Shown in pieces: positions 8,811-17,465 of a DNA stretch of 64,000 nt. The DNA comes from Lewinellaceae bacterium. Lineage in GTDB: Bacteria > Bacteroidota > Bacteroidia > Chitinophagales > Saprospiraceae. The DNA is taken from the NCBI GenBank assembly GCA_020636105.1, contig JACJYL010000001.1:1240001-1304000 (forward strand), given 5' to 3'. The translations under genes were made by a program, and so were the position numbers. The notes beneath the pieces were generated by a model. That model had not been told where the DNA came from. It searched no databases and saw only the letters and a list, made by a program, of their open reading frames with translations. Within the stretch, counting starts at the first letter, position 1. Every line of letters begins with the position of its first letter.

Positions 8811-10550
8811 ATGAAAAACTATTCTTTTACCCTGACCATCTGCATGGTATTTTTTCTTTTTTTTGAAAAGACTGAATTAAAATCCCAGAGCCTGGAATCC
8901 TTTTTCGGGGGCATAAAAAACCGAATCCAACAAAAGGAATGGGTTAAAATTTCGGGAGGGATCCGTGCCGCGATACTAGGTAACTTCATGAACGGGATGG
9001 ACAGACGAGCCGATCCTTTTTCCTTTCGAATGAATGCAAGCCTGAACCTTGATATTTTAGGCATCAAAGCCCCGTTTTCGGCGAGTTTTTCAGATGGCAA
9101 CAAGGTTTACAAACTTCCTTCCTATGCTTTTTACGGCATCAGCCCTTCCTATAAGTGGATAAAGCTCCACCTGGGAGACCGAAGCATGGAATTTTCGCCC
9201 TATACCCTGTCCGGACACAATTTTTTTGGTGCAGGGATGGAGATAAGTCCCGGAAAATTCAGGTTTAGCGCGATGAAAGGCATACTAAAACGGGCTGTGG
9301 CGGAAGACCTGAACCATTTACAAAATATTGAACCTTCTTTTACCCGTTCAGGTTGGGGCATTAAGGCCGGTTATGAATCCGACCACAATATGCTCGAATT
9401 CATTTTATTTAAAAGCAAGGATGACCCACTGTCCATTGCTGTGCCTATTGAAAACATGGATCTACATCCCCAGGAAAACACCGTTTTGGGGCTGAAAGCA
9501 AAACAAACCATCGGGAAGTTGATCAGCCTCGATATCGATTACGGATTCAGCGGGCTGACCAGGAATAGCAGCAGTCCTGTATTGGAAAGTCTTCAAAAAG
9601 ATTTTATCAAAACAATGGGCGGCCTTTTTCAACCCAAAACATCCTCCGGCTTTTATCATGCGATCAAAACCAGCCTGGGGATAAACACAAATTTCGGGCA
9701 GGTGGGATTCAATTACGAAAGGATAGATCCTGGGTATAAAACCCTGGGGACTTTATTTTTTAATCATGATGTGGAAAATTTCACCTTGAACACGAGTACT
9801 TCTCTGTTCAAAAACAAGGTCACCCTATCGGGCAATTTCGGTCTTCAACGCAACAACCTGGGCAAGCTGGAACATCATACCAATAAAAGGTTAATTGGCT
9901 CTATGAATATGGGGATTCAGGCCGGCGAAAGGGTGAATTTTAACCTGGCATGGTCAAATACCAGCAATACCAGCCGGCTGCGGGCCCTTACGCTGCCTGG
10001 TTTGAATGTCGATTCACTCATTTTGGTGCAAACCAACAGCAGCGCCAGTTTAAATGGCACTTTTAATTTATCGAAGAGTAAAGAAAGGCAATCCACCTTA
10101 TCGGGGATGTTTAGTTACCAGCAGGCCAGCAGTATCGAAAATGACGAGGTGAATGAAAATCAGTCCACCGCCTATTATATGGGCACCCTTTCCCACATTT
10201 ACAGTCTTCAGGCGTCGGGGATGAGTATTAATTCCTCATTCCTGGTCAATTATGGTCAGATTCCGGGGCTCAATATTTTAACGTATGCGCCCAGTATGGC
10301 AGTGAGTAAAAAGGTCATGGACGAGCAATTGAATTTAACGGCTTCTTTTGCTTTTTCCACGATTTTGTCCAATGGCCTTAACACCAATAAAATAGTGAAT
10401 GTCCAGTTGAGCGGGGGAATTAAGTTGTTTGAAAAACAACAACTGAATGTAGGATTTTCCTATGTAAACAATAAAAGTAATGCAGCGGACCAGGCGTATC
10501 GTGCCTTCAGGGAATTGAATGGTAATTTGAGTTATAGCTGGAGTTTTTAG
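8811..10550 (+). CDS. Putative outer-membrane beta-barrel protein
   Basis: A 579-residue protein with a signal peptide (to about residue 27, ending KSQS). The body consists of alternating hydrophobic/polar strands separated by short turns (for example LNLDILGIKAPFSASFSDGN and VNFNLAWSNTSNTSRLRALT) and the C-terminus is aromatic (LNGNLSYSWSF), typical of outer-membrane barrels. I do not recognise the family. It is transcribed divergently from the Fn3 protein, which suggests a surface pair, but that is inference. A clear promoter lies about 110 bases upstream. Confidence 0.65.
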   Translation: MKNYSFTLTICMVFFLFFEKTELKSQSLESFFGGIKNRIQQKEWVKISGGIRAAILGNFMNGMDRRADPFSFRMNASLNLDILGIKAPFSASFSDGNKVYKLPSYAFYGISPSYKWIKLHLGDRSMEFSPYTLSGHNFFGAGMEISPGKFRFSAMKGILKRAVAEDLNHLQNIEPSFTRSGWGIKAGYESDHNMLEFILFKSKDDPLSIAVPIENMDLHPQENTVLGLKAKQTIGKLISLDIDYGFSGLTRNSSSPVLESLQKDFIKTMGGLFQPKTSSGFYHAIKTSLGINTNFGQVGFNYERIDPGYKTLGTLFFNHDVENFTLNTSTSLFKNKVTLSGNFGLQRNNLGKLEHHTNKRLIGSMNMGIQAGERVNFNLAWSNTSNTSRLRALTLPGLNVDSLILVQTNSSASLNGTFNLSKSKERQSTLSGMFSYQQASSIENDEVNENQSTAYYMGTLSHIYSLQASGMSINSSFLVNYGQIPGLNILTYAPSMAVSKKVMDEQLNLTASFAFSTILSNGLNTNKIVNVQLSGGIKLFEKQQLNVGFSYVNNKSNAADQAYRAFRELNGNLSYSWSF

Positions 10551-10845
10551 ATTGTTGCCGGTGGGCGAAAGGAACCAGGGAACATCAAAACATCAACATT
10601 GGATATTCTGCATTAGGAGTGTTCAGAAAAATATTTTGAACATTATTTTTAAGAATCAGCTATGAAATTCACCCAGGACCGAAAGTATAAAGTCAATTTT
10701 TTGTTTTTTTACCCGCTAAGTTCGCAGATGGAGCATCCCGTACCACCGGTCGGGATAAAGCGCAGTGATCGCAAAGATTTCTCTACGGCCTCAGCGGTTA
10801 AATTCTTCCGTTAAAATTTTTCTGCCCCCCCTAATTCTGTATTTA
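10551..10845. other. Intergenic, no gene seen
   Basis: Non-coding spacer between the barrel gene and the MITE. It contains a GC-richer stretch with a short inverted repeat (ATCCCG / CGGGAT around 10735-10757). No convincing open frame, RNA or promoter was found. Confidence 0.5.
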
Positions 10846-11005
10846 GAGCTTGTCTAAAATTCCATCAATTGGCTGCAAGCGGCAAATTTCATCCTGCTCT
10901 GCGTTAAAAAGCCTCGCCTTACCTTCCAGGTATGCCTGCGTTTTTTGCCTTGATCAGAATAAAATTTGCTCACTTTCGCTCAATCATGGAAATTTAGACA
11001 AGCTC
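10846..11005 (+). mobile_element. 160-bp fold-back MITE, copy 1
   Basis: A 160-base element that begins GAGCTTGTCTAAA and ends TTTAGACAAGCTC (perfect 13-base inverted ends), flanked on both sides by TTA. Copy 2, at 55196-55355, is the reverse complement and differs only at 10865 (T here, A in the other copy). The two halves of the element are imperfectly complementary along most of their length, so it can fold into one long hairpin. TTA duplication and the end sequence resemble IS5-family elements (TNA target). It lies 50 bases beyond the stop of the minus-strand pnuC gene. No coding capacity. Confidence 0.9.
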
Positions 11006-11055
11006 TTATTATTCTGCGCTTCTGCTGGATTTGTTTATCTCTTTTCTACGTAAGT

Positions 11056-11745
11056 TTACTCTTTCAACAACTTTTTCCACTCCCGGTATCCTTGGACGGC
11101 CAATACCAGGAAAATAGCATATTGGATTCCGGTGAATCCATAGCCTTTTACAAAGTACAAAGGCACTGAAACGATATCCCCCGCGATCCAGAGTTTCCAG
11201 CTTTCAATTTTTTTATTGGCCATTTGCCACATGGCGGCGAAAAATACCCCGGTGGTAAAAGTATCGAGATAAGGTGTGATCTTTCTAAAATCCTCCAGGC
11301 TGCCGGAAGTCATATTCTTGTAGGTATACTGAATACTTTCGGCGATCCCCAGTTCATTAGGCATTACATTATAATAACGGTATACAACGATCACAAACAA
11401 GGAAGTAAAGATGAAAATGCCAAAGGCCTTTATTTTATCACGGGTTCCGGAGCGGGTAATCGGAATATGATGTTCATCGACGAGGCGACTCCACATGTAC
11501 CAACCATAAATACTCATCAACGTGTAATAAATGTTGATGATCAGGTCGCCGTAAAGATTCCAGCGAGACAATAAAAACACGTAAATGACAGTACTAATGA
11601 TCCCAGTAGGATAAACGAGTATGTTTTCTTTTTTGGCGTAATAAACACTAATCACCCCAAAAAAGGCAGCAATGAACTCCAGCACAACCATTATAATATC
11701 GGCCCCACGATAAGGCTGGATAAAAAAGTCTAAGATTTCGGACAT
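11056..11745 (-). CDS. pnuC: Nicotinamide riboside transporter, PnuC family
   Basis: A 229-residue integral membrane protein with about seven hydrophobic segments. The PnuC signature is clear: an early helix with FFGVISVYYAKKENILVYP and the core NIYYTLMSIYGWYMW. Later residues include FFAAMWQMANKKIESW and YFVKGYGFTGIQYAIF, also typical of the family. PnuC proteins move nicotinamide riboside (some homologues thiamine) across the inner membrane by facilitated diffusion, driven by phosphorylation inside. No nadR or thiamine gene and no THI riboswitch was seen next to it, so substrate choice rests on family resemblance. The downstream end faces the MITE. Confidence 0.88.
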   Translation of the reverse strand: MSEILDFFIQPYRGADIIMVVLEFIAAFFGVISVYYAKKENILVYPTGIISTVIYVFLLSRWNLYGDLIINIYYTLMSIYGWYMWSRLVDEHHIPITRSGTRDKIKAFGIFIFTSLFVIVVYRYYNVMPNELGIAESIQYTYKNMTSGSLEDFRKITPYLDTFTTGVFFAAMWQMANKKIESWKLWIAGDIVSVPLYFVKGYGFTGIQYAIFLVLAVQGYREWKKLLKE

Positions 11746-11794
11746 CGGAAGTAATTGTGGGCAGACTATGCCGTGCAGGTAAGCCGGTTAAAGG

Positions 11795-12178
11795 TTATCC
11801 ACCGGTTTCTATTCGGAGTTTTTCGATTTGAGTTTCCCATAGTTGTTTTTGGTCATCTACCTCATCATCATCCGCAAAGTCTGTAACAAAAAGGATCGTT
11901 TCACCCGTCACCGGAGAAGTATCCATCCTGAATTCCAGAAACTCGTCTTCATTCTCAGCATCCTCCCATTGAAACCTGATAAACTCACCTTCCTCACTTT
12001 CGAGCACTTCGGCCACTTCATCACTTCCGCTCCAAAAAAAGGTGTACTTTCCGCCTGGTGTGATATCCACGTCATCACAAAACCACCTGACAAGGCATGC
12101 AGGGGTCGTAATAAAATTGTATAGAATATTCGGTGAGGCCCTAAACAGAAATTCCAACGTATATTTAACTCGATTCAT
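11795..12178 (-). CDS. START-like (SRPBCC/AHSA1-type) domain protein
   Basis: A protein of 127 residues if started at the Met at 12178 (MNRVKYTLEFLFRASPNILY). The frame stays open to 12226, but the extra 16 residues look unlike the family, so I prefer the inner start. Family features: an N-terminal beta strand, FRASPNILYNFITTPACLVRW, an acidic GGKYTFFWSGSDEVAEV strand and a C-terminal helix (DQKQLWETQIEKLRIE). START-like proteins bind hydrophobic ligands in a helix-grip fold; this small acidic Bacteroidota form has no known ligand. It lies between pnuC and rpoD. Confidence 0.8.
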   Translation of the reverse strand: MNRVKYTLEFLFRASPNILYNFITTPACLVRWFCDDVDITPGGKYTFFWSGSDEVAEVLESEEGEFIRFQWEDAENEDEFLEFRMDTSPVTGETILFVTDFADDDEVDDQKQLWETQIEKLRIETGG

Positions 12179-12430
12179 TAACACTACTTTTGACCGTAAT
12201 AAAAAGGAAATAAATGGTTTTTCCAAATTTATTTATTCTAAAAGACTTTTCAAAGTAAAACAAAACTATTATTAATCCTTTTTGTTTACCTTATGAAATT
12301 ACACGGAACAAGCTGTAACTGAATTGATTCAGACGCAAAAACAAAGTATATACTGTATAAAAAAGTCCAACTATTACCCCTGTTCATTTGTTAAAACTTT
12401 AAATTTATTTAACAGAATAATATTTTGGGC

Positions 12431-12461
12431 TTGATTTCTAAATCTAATTACCTTAATTTTG
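12431..12461 (+). promoter_or_regulatory. rpoD promoter
   Basis: TTG at 12431-12433, 20 bases, TAATTTTG at 12454-12461: a full match to the Bacteroidota vegetative promoter. The predicted leader to the rpoD ATG is about 170 bases. The remainder of 12179-12638 shows no other gene. Confidence 0.75.
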
Positions 12462-12638
12462 TGCGCGAAAACACTCAGGGAGAAATTGGAGAAGCACAAC
12501 ACGATACGTACCAAAGTCAATATCATAATATCTAACCTATTTCACAGCGAAGGACTGTATCGTAATTTCCCACCGATAAATAAACCCTCTACGGAATTTA
12601 ATCTTGTAAAGAAACAAATAAAAAAGCAATAATACTGT

Positions 12639-13508
12639 ATGAGACAGCTAAAGATTACGAAGTCTATCACCAATCGTGAGAGTCAGTCACTGGAAAAATA
12701 TTTGCAGGAAATTGGGAAGGTAGATCTTCTTACCCCTGAGGAAGAGGTGGAGTTAGCCAAAAGAATCAAACAAGGGGATCAATCAGCGCTGGAAAAACTT
12801 ACCAAAGCCAATCTCCGTTTTGTTGTTTCAGTGGCCAAACAATACCAAAACCAGGGACTTTCATTAAGTGACCTGATCAACGAAGGAAATTTGGGATTGA
12901 TCAAAGCCGCACAACGTTTTGATGAAACAAGAGGATTTAAATTTATTTCCTATGCCGTTTGGTGGATTCGTCAGTCCATCCTGCAGGCGCTGGCCGAACA
13001 ATCAAGAATCGTAAGGCTTCCTCTCAACAAGGTGGGGTCTCTCAATAAAATCAACCGGGCTTTTTCAGAACTGGAACAGGAATTCGAACGGGAACCCTCA
13101 TCTGATGAGTTGGCAGAAGTGCTTGAAATCCCTTCCAATGAAGTTGAAATGACCCTTGGCGTAGCCGCACGACACGTATCCATGGATGCTCCATTTGTCG
13201 ATGGAGAAGATAATTCATTGCTAGATGTGCTGGAAAACAGCAGTACTCCCAAAACAGACCAGGAACTGGAATATCTCGAATCTCTAAGAAGGGAGATCGA
13301 ACGCTCTCTTTCTACGCTGACCGATCGTCAAAAAGATGTTATAAAATTATATTTCGGTATTGGCGTCGAACATCCAATGTCTCTGGAGGATATTGGTGAA
13401 AGATTTGGCCTTACCCGTGAAAGAGTAAGACAGATAAAAGATAAAGCTATCAATAAATTGCGGTCAGCTAGCCGCAGCAAATTACTTAAACACTATCTTG
13501 GTTCTTAA
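12639..13508 (+). CDS. rpoD: Primary RNA polymerase sigma factor (RpoD/SigA)
   Basis: A 289-residue sigma-70 of the short Bacteroidota type without a long region 1.1. Region 1.2 has LEKYLQEIGKVDLLTPEEEV; region 2 has DLINEGNLGLIKAAQRFD and FKFISYAVWWIRQSI (-10 recognition and melting); region 3 follows. Region 4 has DRQKDVIKLYFGIG and the HTH GLTRERVRQI, which contacts the -33 element. It directs RNA polymerase to promoters of the kind seen throughout this window (TTG-N20-TAnnTTTG). It has its own strong promoter of that type and a convergent terminator shared with dnaE. Confidence 0.97.
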   Translation: MRQLKITKSITNRESQSLEKYLQEIGKVDLLTPEEEVELAKRIKQGDQSALEKLTKANLRFVVSVAKQYQNQGLSLSDLINEGNLGLIKAAQRFDETRGFKFISYAVWWIRQSILQALAEQSRIVRLPLNKVGSLNKINRAFSELEQEFEREPSSDELAEVLEIPSNEVEMTLGVAARHVSMDAPFVDGEDNSLLDVLENSSTPKTDQELEYLESLRREIERSLSTLTDRQKDVIKLYFGIGVEHPMSLEDIGERFGLTRERVRQIKDKAINKLRSASRSKLLKHYLGS

Positions 13509-13552
13509 TAGAACCGAACTTTGAGGGTTATCTACAAACACACACATTTTTT

Positions 13553-13592
13553 AAAGAGGCTTAATTGTTTACAATTGAAGCCTCTTTTTTTT
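13553..13592. terminator. Bidirectional terminator between rpoD and dnaE
   Basis: Arms AGAGGCTTAATTG and CAATTGAAGCCTCT pair with one bulged base, and T8 follows on the plus strand; the complementary A-run serves the minus strand. It lies between two convergent genes. Confidence 0.85.
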
Positions 13593-13596
13593 ATAT

Positions 13597-16500
13597 CTAA
13601 TTCAACTTATAATCCAGCTTTAACCTGGCCAACTCCTGGATAAACTCATTGTCTGCCAGTACCTTCCTGTCGGCAGAGAGCATTTTAAGACTTATCTTAT
13701 TGTTATAATCCAGCAATTGTATGCGCAAGCGGTGTTTCCCCTTGTGTGTTTTGCATAATTTGTCTATGCTATCAATGAGTTCCGGCTCCACCTTACTCAA
13801 AGGAATTTTTATAGTGATGGCGTCGGTTTTATCTGAAGCAACCCCCTCTAAAAGACTGATTTCCTTTATTTTAAATTCCATTTCGTCCCCTTTCCACGAT
13901 TGCTCGAATTTACCGTTGAGAAACAGCACCTTGCCCGGTTCAAGCAGATGTTTGTGTTTTTGATAATCATTACCAAAAAGCCTGAACTCAACGCTGTTGG
14001 TGTAATCACTTATCTCAAAAAAGCCCCAGCCATTCCCATTTTTACTGACGAGGTGACGGGCATTGGTCAACATGCCGGCAACATTGATGGACTGGCGATT
14101 TTTATATTTTTCGATATTTTCGAGTTCACAGGTGGTAAAATTTTCAATTTCCAGCCGGTAATCATCCAACGGATGCCCCGAAATATAAATTCCGGTTACC
14201 ATTTTTTCCCGGTTGAGCTGTTCAATCAAGGGCCAGGGGGGTTGTTCCGGAATTTTAGGCTCAGGAATCATGATATCCCCTGTTTCTCCAAACAGAGAAT
14301 TGACCGATTGTATCTTTTGATTCTGATAAGCATTTCCATACTTCAATGCATGTTCGATCAGGGTATCGTATTTTTCAGAAGGGGCAAAATACTGGGAACG
14401 CTCAACACCTTCGAAGCAATCCAATGCGCCGCCGGTAATGAGGCTTTCCATGACTTTTTTGTTTACCGCCCGGAGACTCATCCTCCTCATGATATCAAAA
14501 ATATCGTTAAAAGCACCTTTTTCCCTTTCTTCAAGGATGGCTTCAACAGGGCCCTCTCCCACTCCCTTTAAAGCAGAAAGACCGAAACGTACATGCCCCT
14601 GTTTATTAACTGAAAAGTCTGACACACTCTCATTGATATCGGGACCCAATACGGTCAAACCTATTTGTTTGCATTCCCGCAGGAAAAAAGTAATTTTTGA
14701 AATATCACTTTTGTTGCGTGTCAGGACCGCAGCCATGAATTCAGCAGGATAATGGGCTTTTAGGTAGGCCGTCTGAAAGGCGATAAATGCATAACAGGTG
14801 GAATGCGACTTATTAAAGGCATAGGACGCGAATGCCTCCCAATCCTTCCATATTTTATCCAGTACTTCTTTAGGATGACCAAAGGAAGCCCCGCCTTCAA
14901 TAAATTTGGGGTAAAGCGCATCGATGATGTCTTTTTTCTTTTTTCCCATCCCTTTTCGAAGCATATCCGCCTCCCCTTTTGTGAACTTGGCCAGCTTTTG
15001 GCTGAGCAACATCACCTGCTCCTGATATACTGTAATCCCATAAGTTTCCTTGAGATATTCCTCCATCTCGGGAAGGTCATAGGTGATCGGGGACCGACCG
15101 TGTTTACGCTCAATAAATTCAGGGATGTATTCTATCGGGCCAGGGCGATACAATGCGTTCATCGCGATGAGATCTTCAAAAGTCGTTGGCGCGAGGCTCT
15201 TCATGTGTTTTTGCATCCCGGGGCTCTCATACTGAAAAATCCCGATGGTTTCCCCTCTTTGGAACAGTTCATAAGTCTTTTGATCCTCGAGGTCAACCGT
15301 ATCCACGTCGAGTTTCACCCCATGGTTTTCTTCAACCATTTTTACGGCATCCTTGATAATGGACAAGGTTTTTAATCCCAGGAAGTCCATTTTCAACAAT
15401 CCGGCGTCTTCCGCAACACTGTTATCAAACTGAGTCACCAACATGCCCGTATCCTTATCTGCTTTGACGGGAACGTATTTGGTAATTTCATCAGGAGTGA
15501 TCACTACTCCACAGGCATGAATCCCTGTATTTCTAACCGATCCTTCGAGCTTCATAGCCGTCTTGATCATCTCCGATACCTGCCCGCCATATTCTGCCAA
15601 TTGCCGAAACTGGTTTGCTTTTTCCACATCCTCCCCATTCATCTCGCCCTTGAGTTTTGGATCAATGCCTCCACGAGACAAAACCCCGTTCAAGGTAGCT
15701 TTAAGGTGGCTCGGGAACGTTTTGGACACCCGATCCACTTCCTGCAGGGGAATATCCATAACCCGGCCAACATCACGAAGAGACATTCGCGCGGCCATGG
15801 TGCCATAAGTGACTATCTGGGCCACCTGGTTTCGGCCATATTTATCAATCACATAGTCGATCACCTTTTGGCGGCCTTCATCATCAAAATCGATGTCAAT
15901 ATCCGGCATAGAGACACGCTCCGGATTGAGAAAACGCTCAAACAGGAGGTCGTACTTAATGGGATCGATATTGGTGATCCCGTTACAATAAGCTACTGCA
16001 GAACCCGCTGCCGACCCTCGTCCGGGTCCTACCGCAACCCCCATTTGCCTGGCGGTAGTGGTAAAATCCTGCACGATCAGGAAATAACCGGGATAACCCG
16101 AAGCCTCGATTACTTTTAACTCAAAATCCAGCCGTTCCTTTATTTCAGGCGTAATGGTACCATAACGTTTTTTGGCGCCTTGATAAGTGAGATGACGCAG
16201 ATATTCGTCCTGGTTTTTAAACCCGGGAGGCAAAGGAAAGGCAGGCAACAAAATATCCCGGGCCAATTTAAGATTATCGACCTTATCAAAAATTTCCATC
16301 GTATTGGCAATGGATTCAGGCACATCTCCAAAGAGTGTCCCCATCTCTGCCTGGGTTTTGAAATAAAAATCAGAGCTCGGAAATTTAAACCGATTAGGCT
16401 CGGCGATCAGGCTCCCAGTATTGATGCACAACAATACATCATGCGGAGCGTAATCCTCTTCCTCCACATAATGAGAATCGTTGGTGGCAATTATTTTGAG

Positions 16501-17127
16501 GTCATACTTCCTGGCCAATTTGATCAACTCCTGATTGATATCCTCCTGGCTGACACCCGAACCGTCAATATTTTCCAACCCGCGATGCCGCTGCAATTCG
16601 ATATAAAAATCTTCTCCAAACCGTTCTTTCCACCATTTCACCAACTCCTCGGCTTCCTCCAGTTTTCCTTGCAAAATAGCCTGGGGAATTTCAGCACCAA
16701 TGCAACAACTCGTAGCGATAATCCCCTCAGAATATTTCCCCAGCAATTCCTTATCAATTCGAGGGAATTTTCCATAGGCCCCTTCAATAAACCCAATGGA
16801 ACACAGTTTTGAAATATTTTCGTACCCTTGTTTGTTTTTGGCGAGTAATAACTGGTGATAGCGATTATCCTTTTCTCCATTGGCCCGGGAAAATGATTTT
16901 TTATGGCGGTCTTCCACCATGTAAAATTCACATCCCACCATGGGTTTCAGCCCTCTTTTATTGGCTTCCGCCACGAACTTAAAAGCACCGAACATATTGC
17001 CGTGATCCGTAAGTGCCACGCCTTTCTGGCCATCAGCCTTGGCTTTATCCATCATACCGGTAATACTCGCGGCTCCATCGAGCAGAGAAAATTGAGTGTG
17101 GCAATGCAGGTGTACGAATTCTGACAT
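13597..17127 (-). CDS. dnaE: DNA polymerase III subunit alpha
   Basis: A 1176-residue replicative polymerase subunit. The N-terminal PHP domain shows HLHCHTQFSLLDG and ALTDHGNMFG. The polymerase core has GPGRGSAAGSAVAYCNGI and the catalytic Asp cluster PDIDIDFDDEGRQ, then GIFQYESPGMQ and the finger/thumb motifs. A helix-hairpin-helix region follows, and near residue 1000 an OB-fold (INVAGMLTNARHLVSKNG). Length and domain order are those of DnaE1. It copies DNA within the polymerase III holoenzyme. It is convergent with rpoD and appears monocistronic. Confidence 0.97.
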   Translation of the reverse strand: MSEFVHLHCHTQFSLLDGAASITGMMDKAKADGQKGVALTDHGNMFGAFKFVAEANKRGLKPMVGCEFYMVEDRHKKSFSRANGEKDNRYHQLLLAKNKQGYENISKLCSIGFIEGAYGKFPRIDKELLGKYSEGIIATSCCIGAEIPQAILQGKLEEAEELVKWWKERFGEDFYIELQRHRGLENIDGSGVSQEDINQELIKLARKYDLKIIATNDSHYVEEEDYAPHDVLLCINTGSLIAEPNRFKFPSSDFYFKTQAEMGTLFGDVPESIANTMEIFDKVDNLKLARDILLPAFPLPPGFKNQDEYLRHLTYQGAKKRYGTITPEIKERLDFELKVIEASGYPGYFLIVQDFTTTARQMGVAVGPGRGSAAGSAVAYCNGITNIDPIKYDLLFERFLNPERVSMPDIDIDFDDEGRQKVIDYVIDKYGRNQVAQIVTYGTMAARMSLRDVGRVMDIPLQEVDRVSKTFPSHLKATLNGVLSRGGIDPKLKGEMNGEDVEKANQFRQLAEYGGQVSEMIKTAMKLEGSVRNTGIHACGVVITPDEITKYVPVKADKDTGMLVTQFDNSVAEDAGLLKMDFLGLKTLSIIKDAVKMVEENHGVKLDVDTVDLEDQKTYELFQRGETIGIFQYESPGMQKHMKSLAPTTFEDLIAMNALYRPGPIEYIPEFIERKHGRSPITYDLPEMEEYLKETYGITVYQEQVMLLSQKLAKFTKGEADMLRKGMGKKKKDIIDALYPKFIEGGASFGHPKEVLDKIWKDWEAFASYAFNKSHSTCYAFIAFQTAYLKAHYPAEFMAAVLTRNKSDISKITFFLRECKQIGLTVLGPDINESVSDFSVNKQGHVRFGLSALKGVGEGPVEAILEEREKGAFNDIFDIMRRMSLRAVNKKVMESLITGGALDCFEGVERSQYFAPSEKYDTLIEHALKYGNAYQNQKIQSVNSLFGETGDIMIPEPKIPEQPPWPLIEQLNREKMVTGIYISGHPLDDYRLEIENFTTCELENIEKYKNRQSINVAGMLTNARHLVSKNGNGWGFFEISDYTNSVEFRLFGNDYQKHKHLLEPGKVLFLNGKFEQSWKGDEMEFKIKEISLLEGVASDKTDAITIKIPLSKVEPELIDSIDKLCKTHKGKHRLRIQLLDYNNKISLKMLSADRKVLADNEFIQELARLKLDYKLN

Positions 17128-17431
17128 GTTTTATTTGTTGTTTAAATTCTTAATTGATCTGCACTTTCAACCTTAACGGGCATTGTCTAATGGGAAGAAA
17201 GCACATGAAAACGGCCAATTTCAAGGAAATTATGCAGCTGTGATACCTGAACGGTACAGTAGGATTCGGTGATTATCAGGCAATATTGTTATGGTTCGGG
17301 GGTAAATCATTAAAAACTCTAAATTAAGTAATTCCTGAATAATAGAATGGGATAAATCCATAAAAAGTTATCCACACTATTTTTTTTCAGTGCTAAAAGG
17401 AGCAGCCGGCAACTCTTCTTTATTGTATAAA
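17128..17431. other. Intergenic, no gene seen
   Basis: A non-coding AT-rich gap between the divergent dnaE and MFS genes. No clear dnaE promoter could be picked out. Only the MFS promoter at its right end is convincing. Confidence 0.5.
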
Positions 17432-17462
17432 TTGGCTCACTGGGATACATCCGTTATCTTTG
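17432..17462 (+). promoter_or_regulatory. Promoter of MFS gene, near-leaderless
   Basis: TTG at 17432-17434, 20 bases, TATCTTTG at 17455-17462. Only three bases separate it from the ATG at 17466, so transcription would begin at or next to the start codon. Confidence 0.6.
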
Positions 17463-17465
17463 TCG

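Noticed and set aside
17460..17465. TTG start for the MFS gene
   Set aside because: The TTG is inside the -7 box of the promoter; the ATG at 17466 is the natural start.
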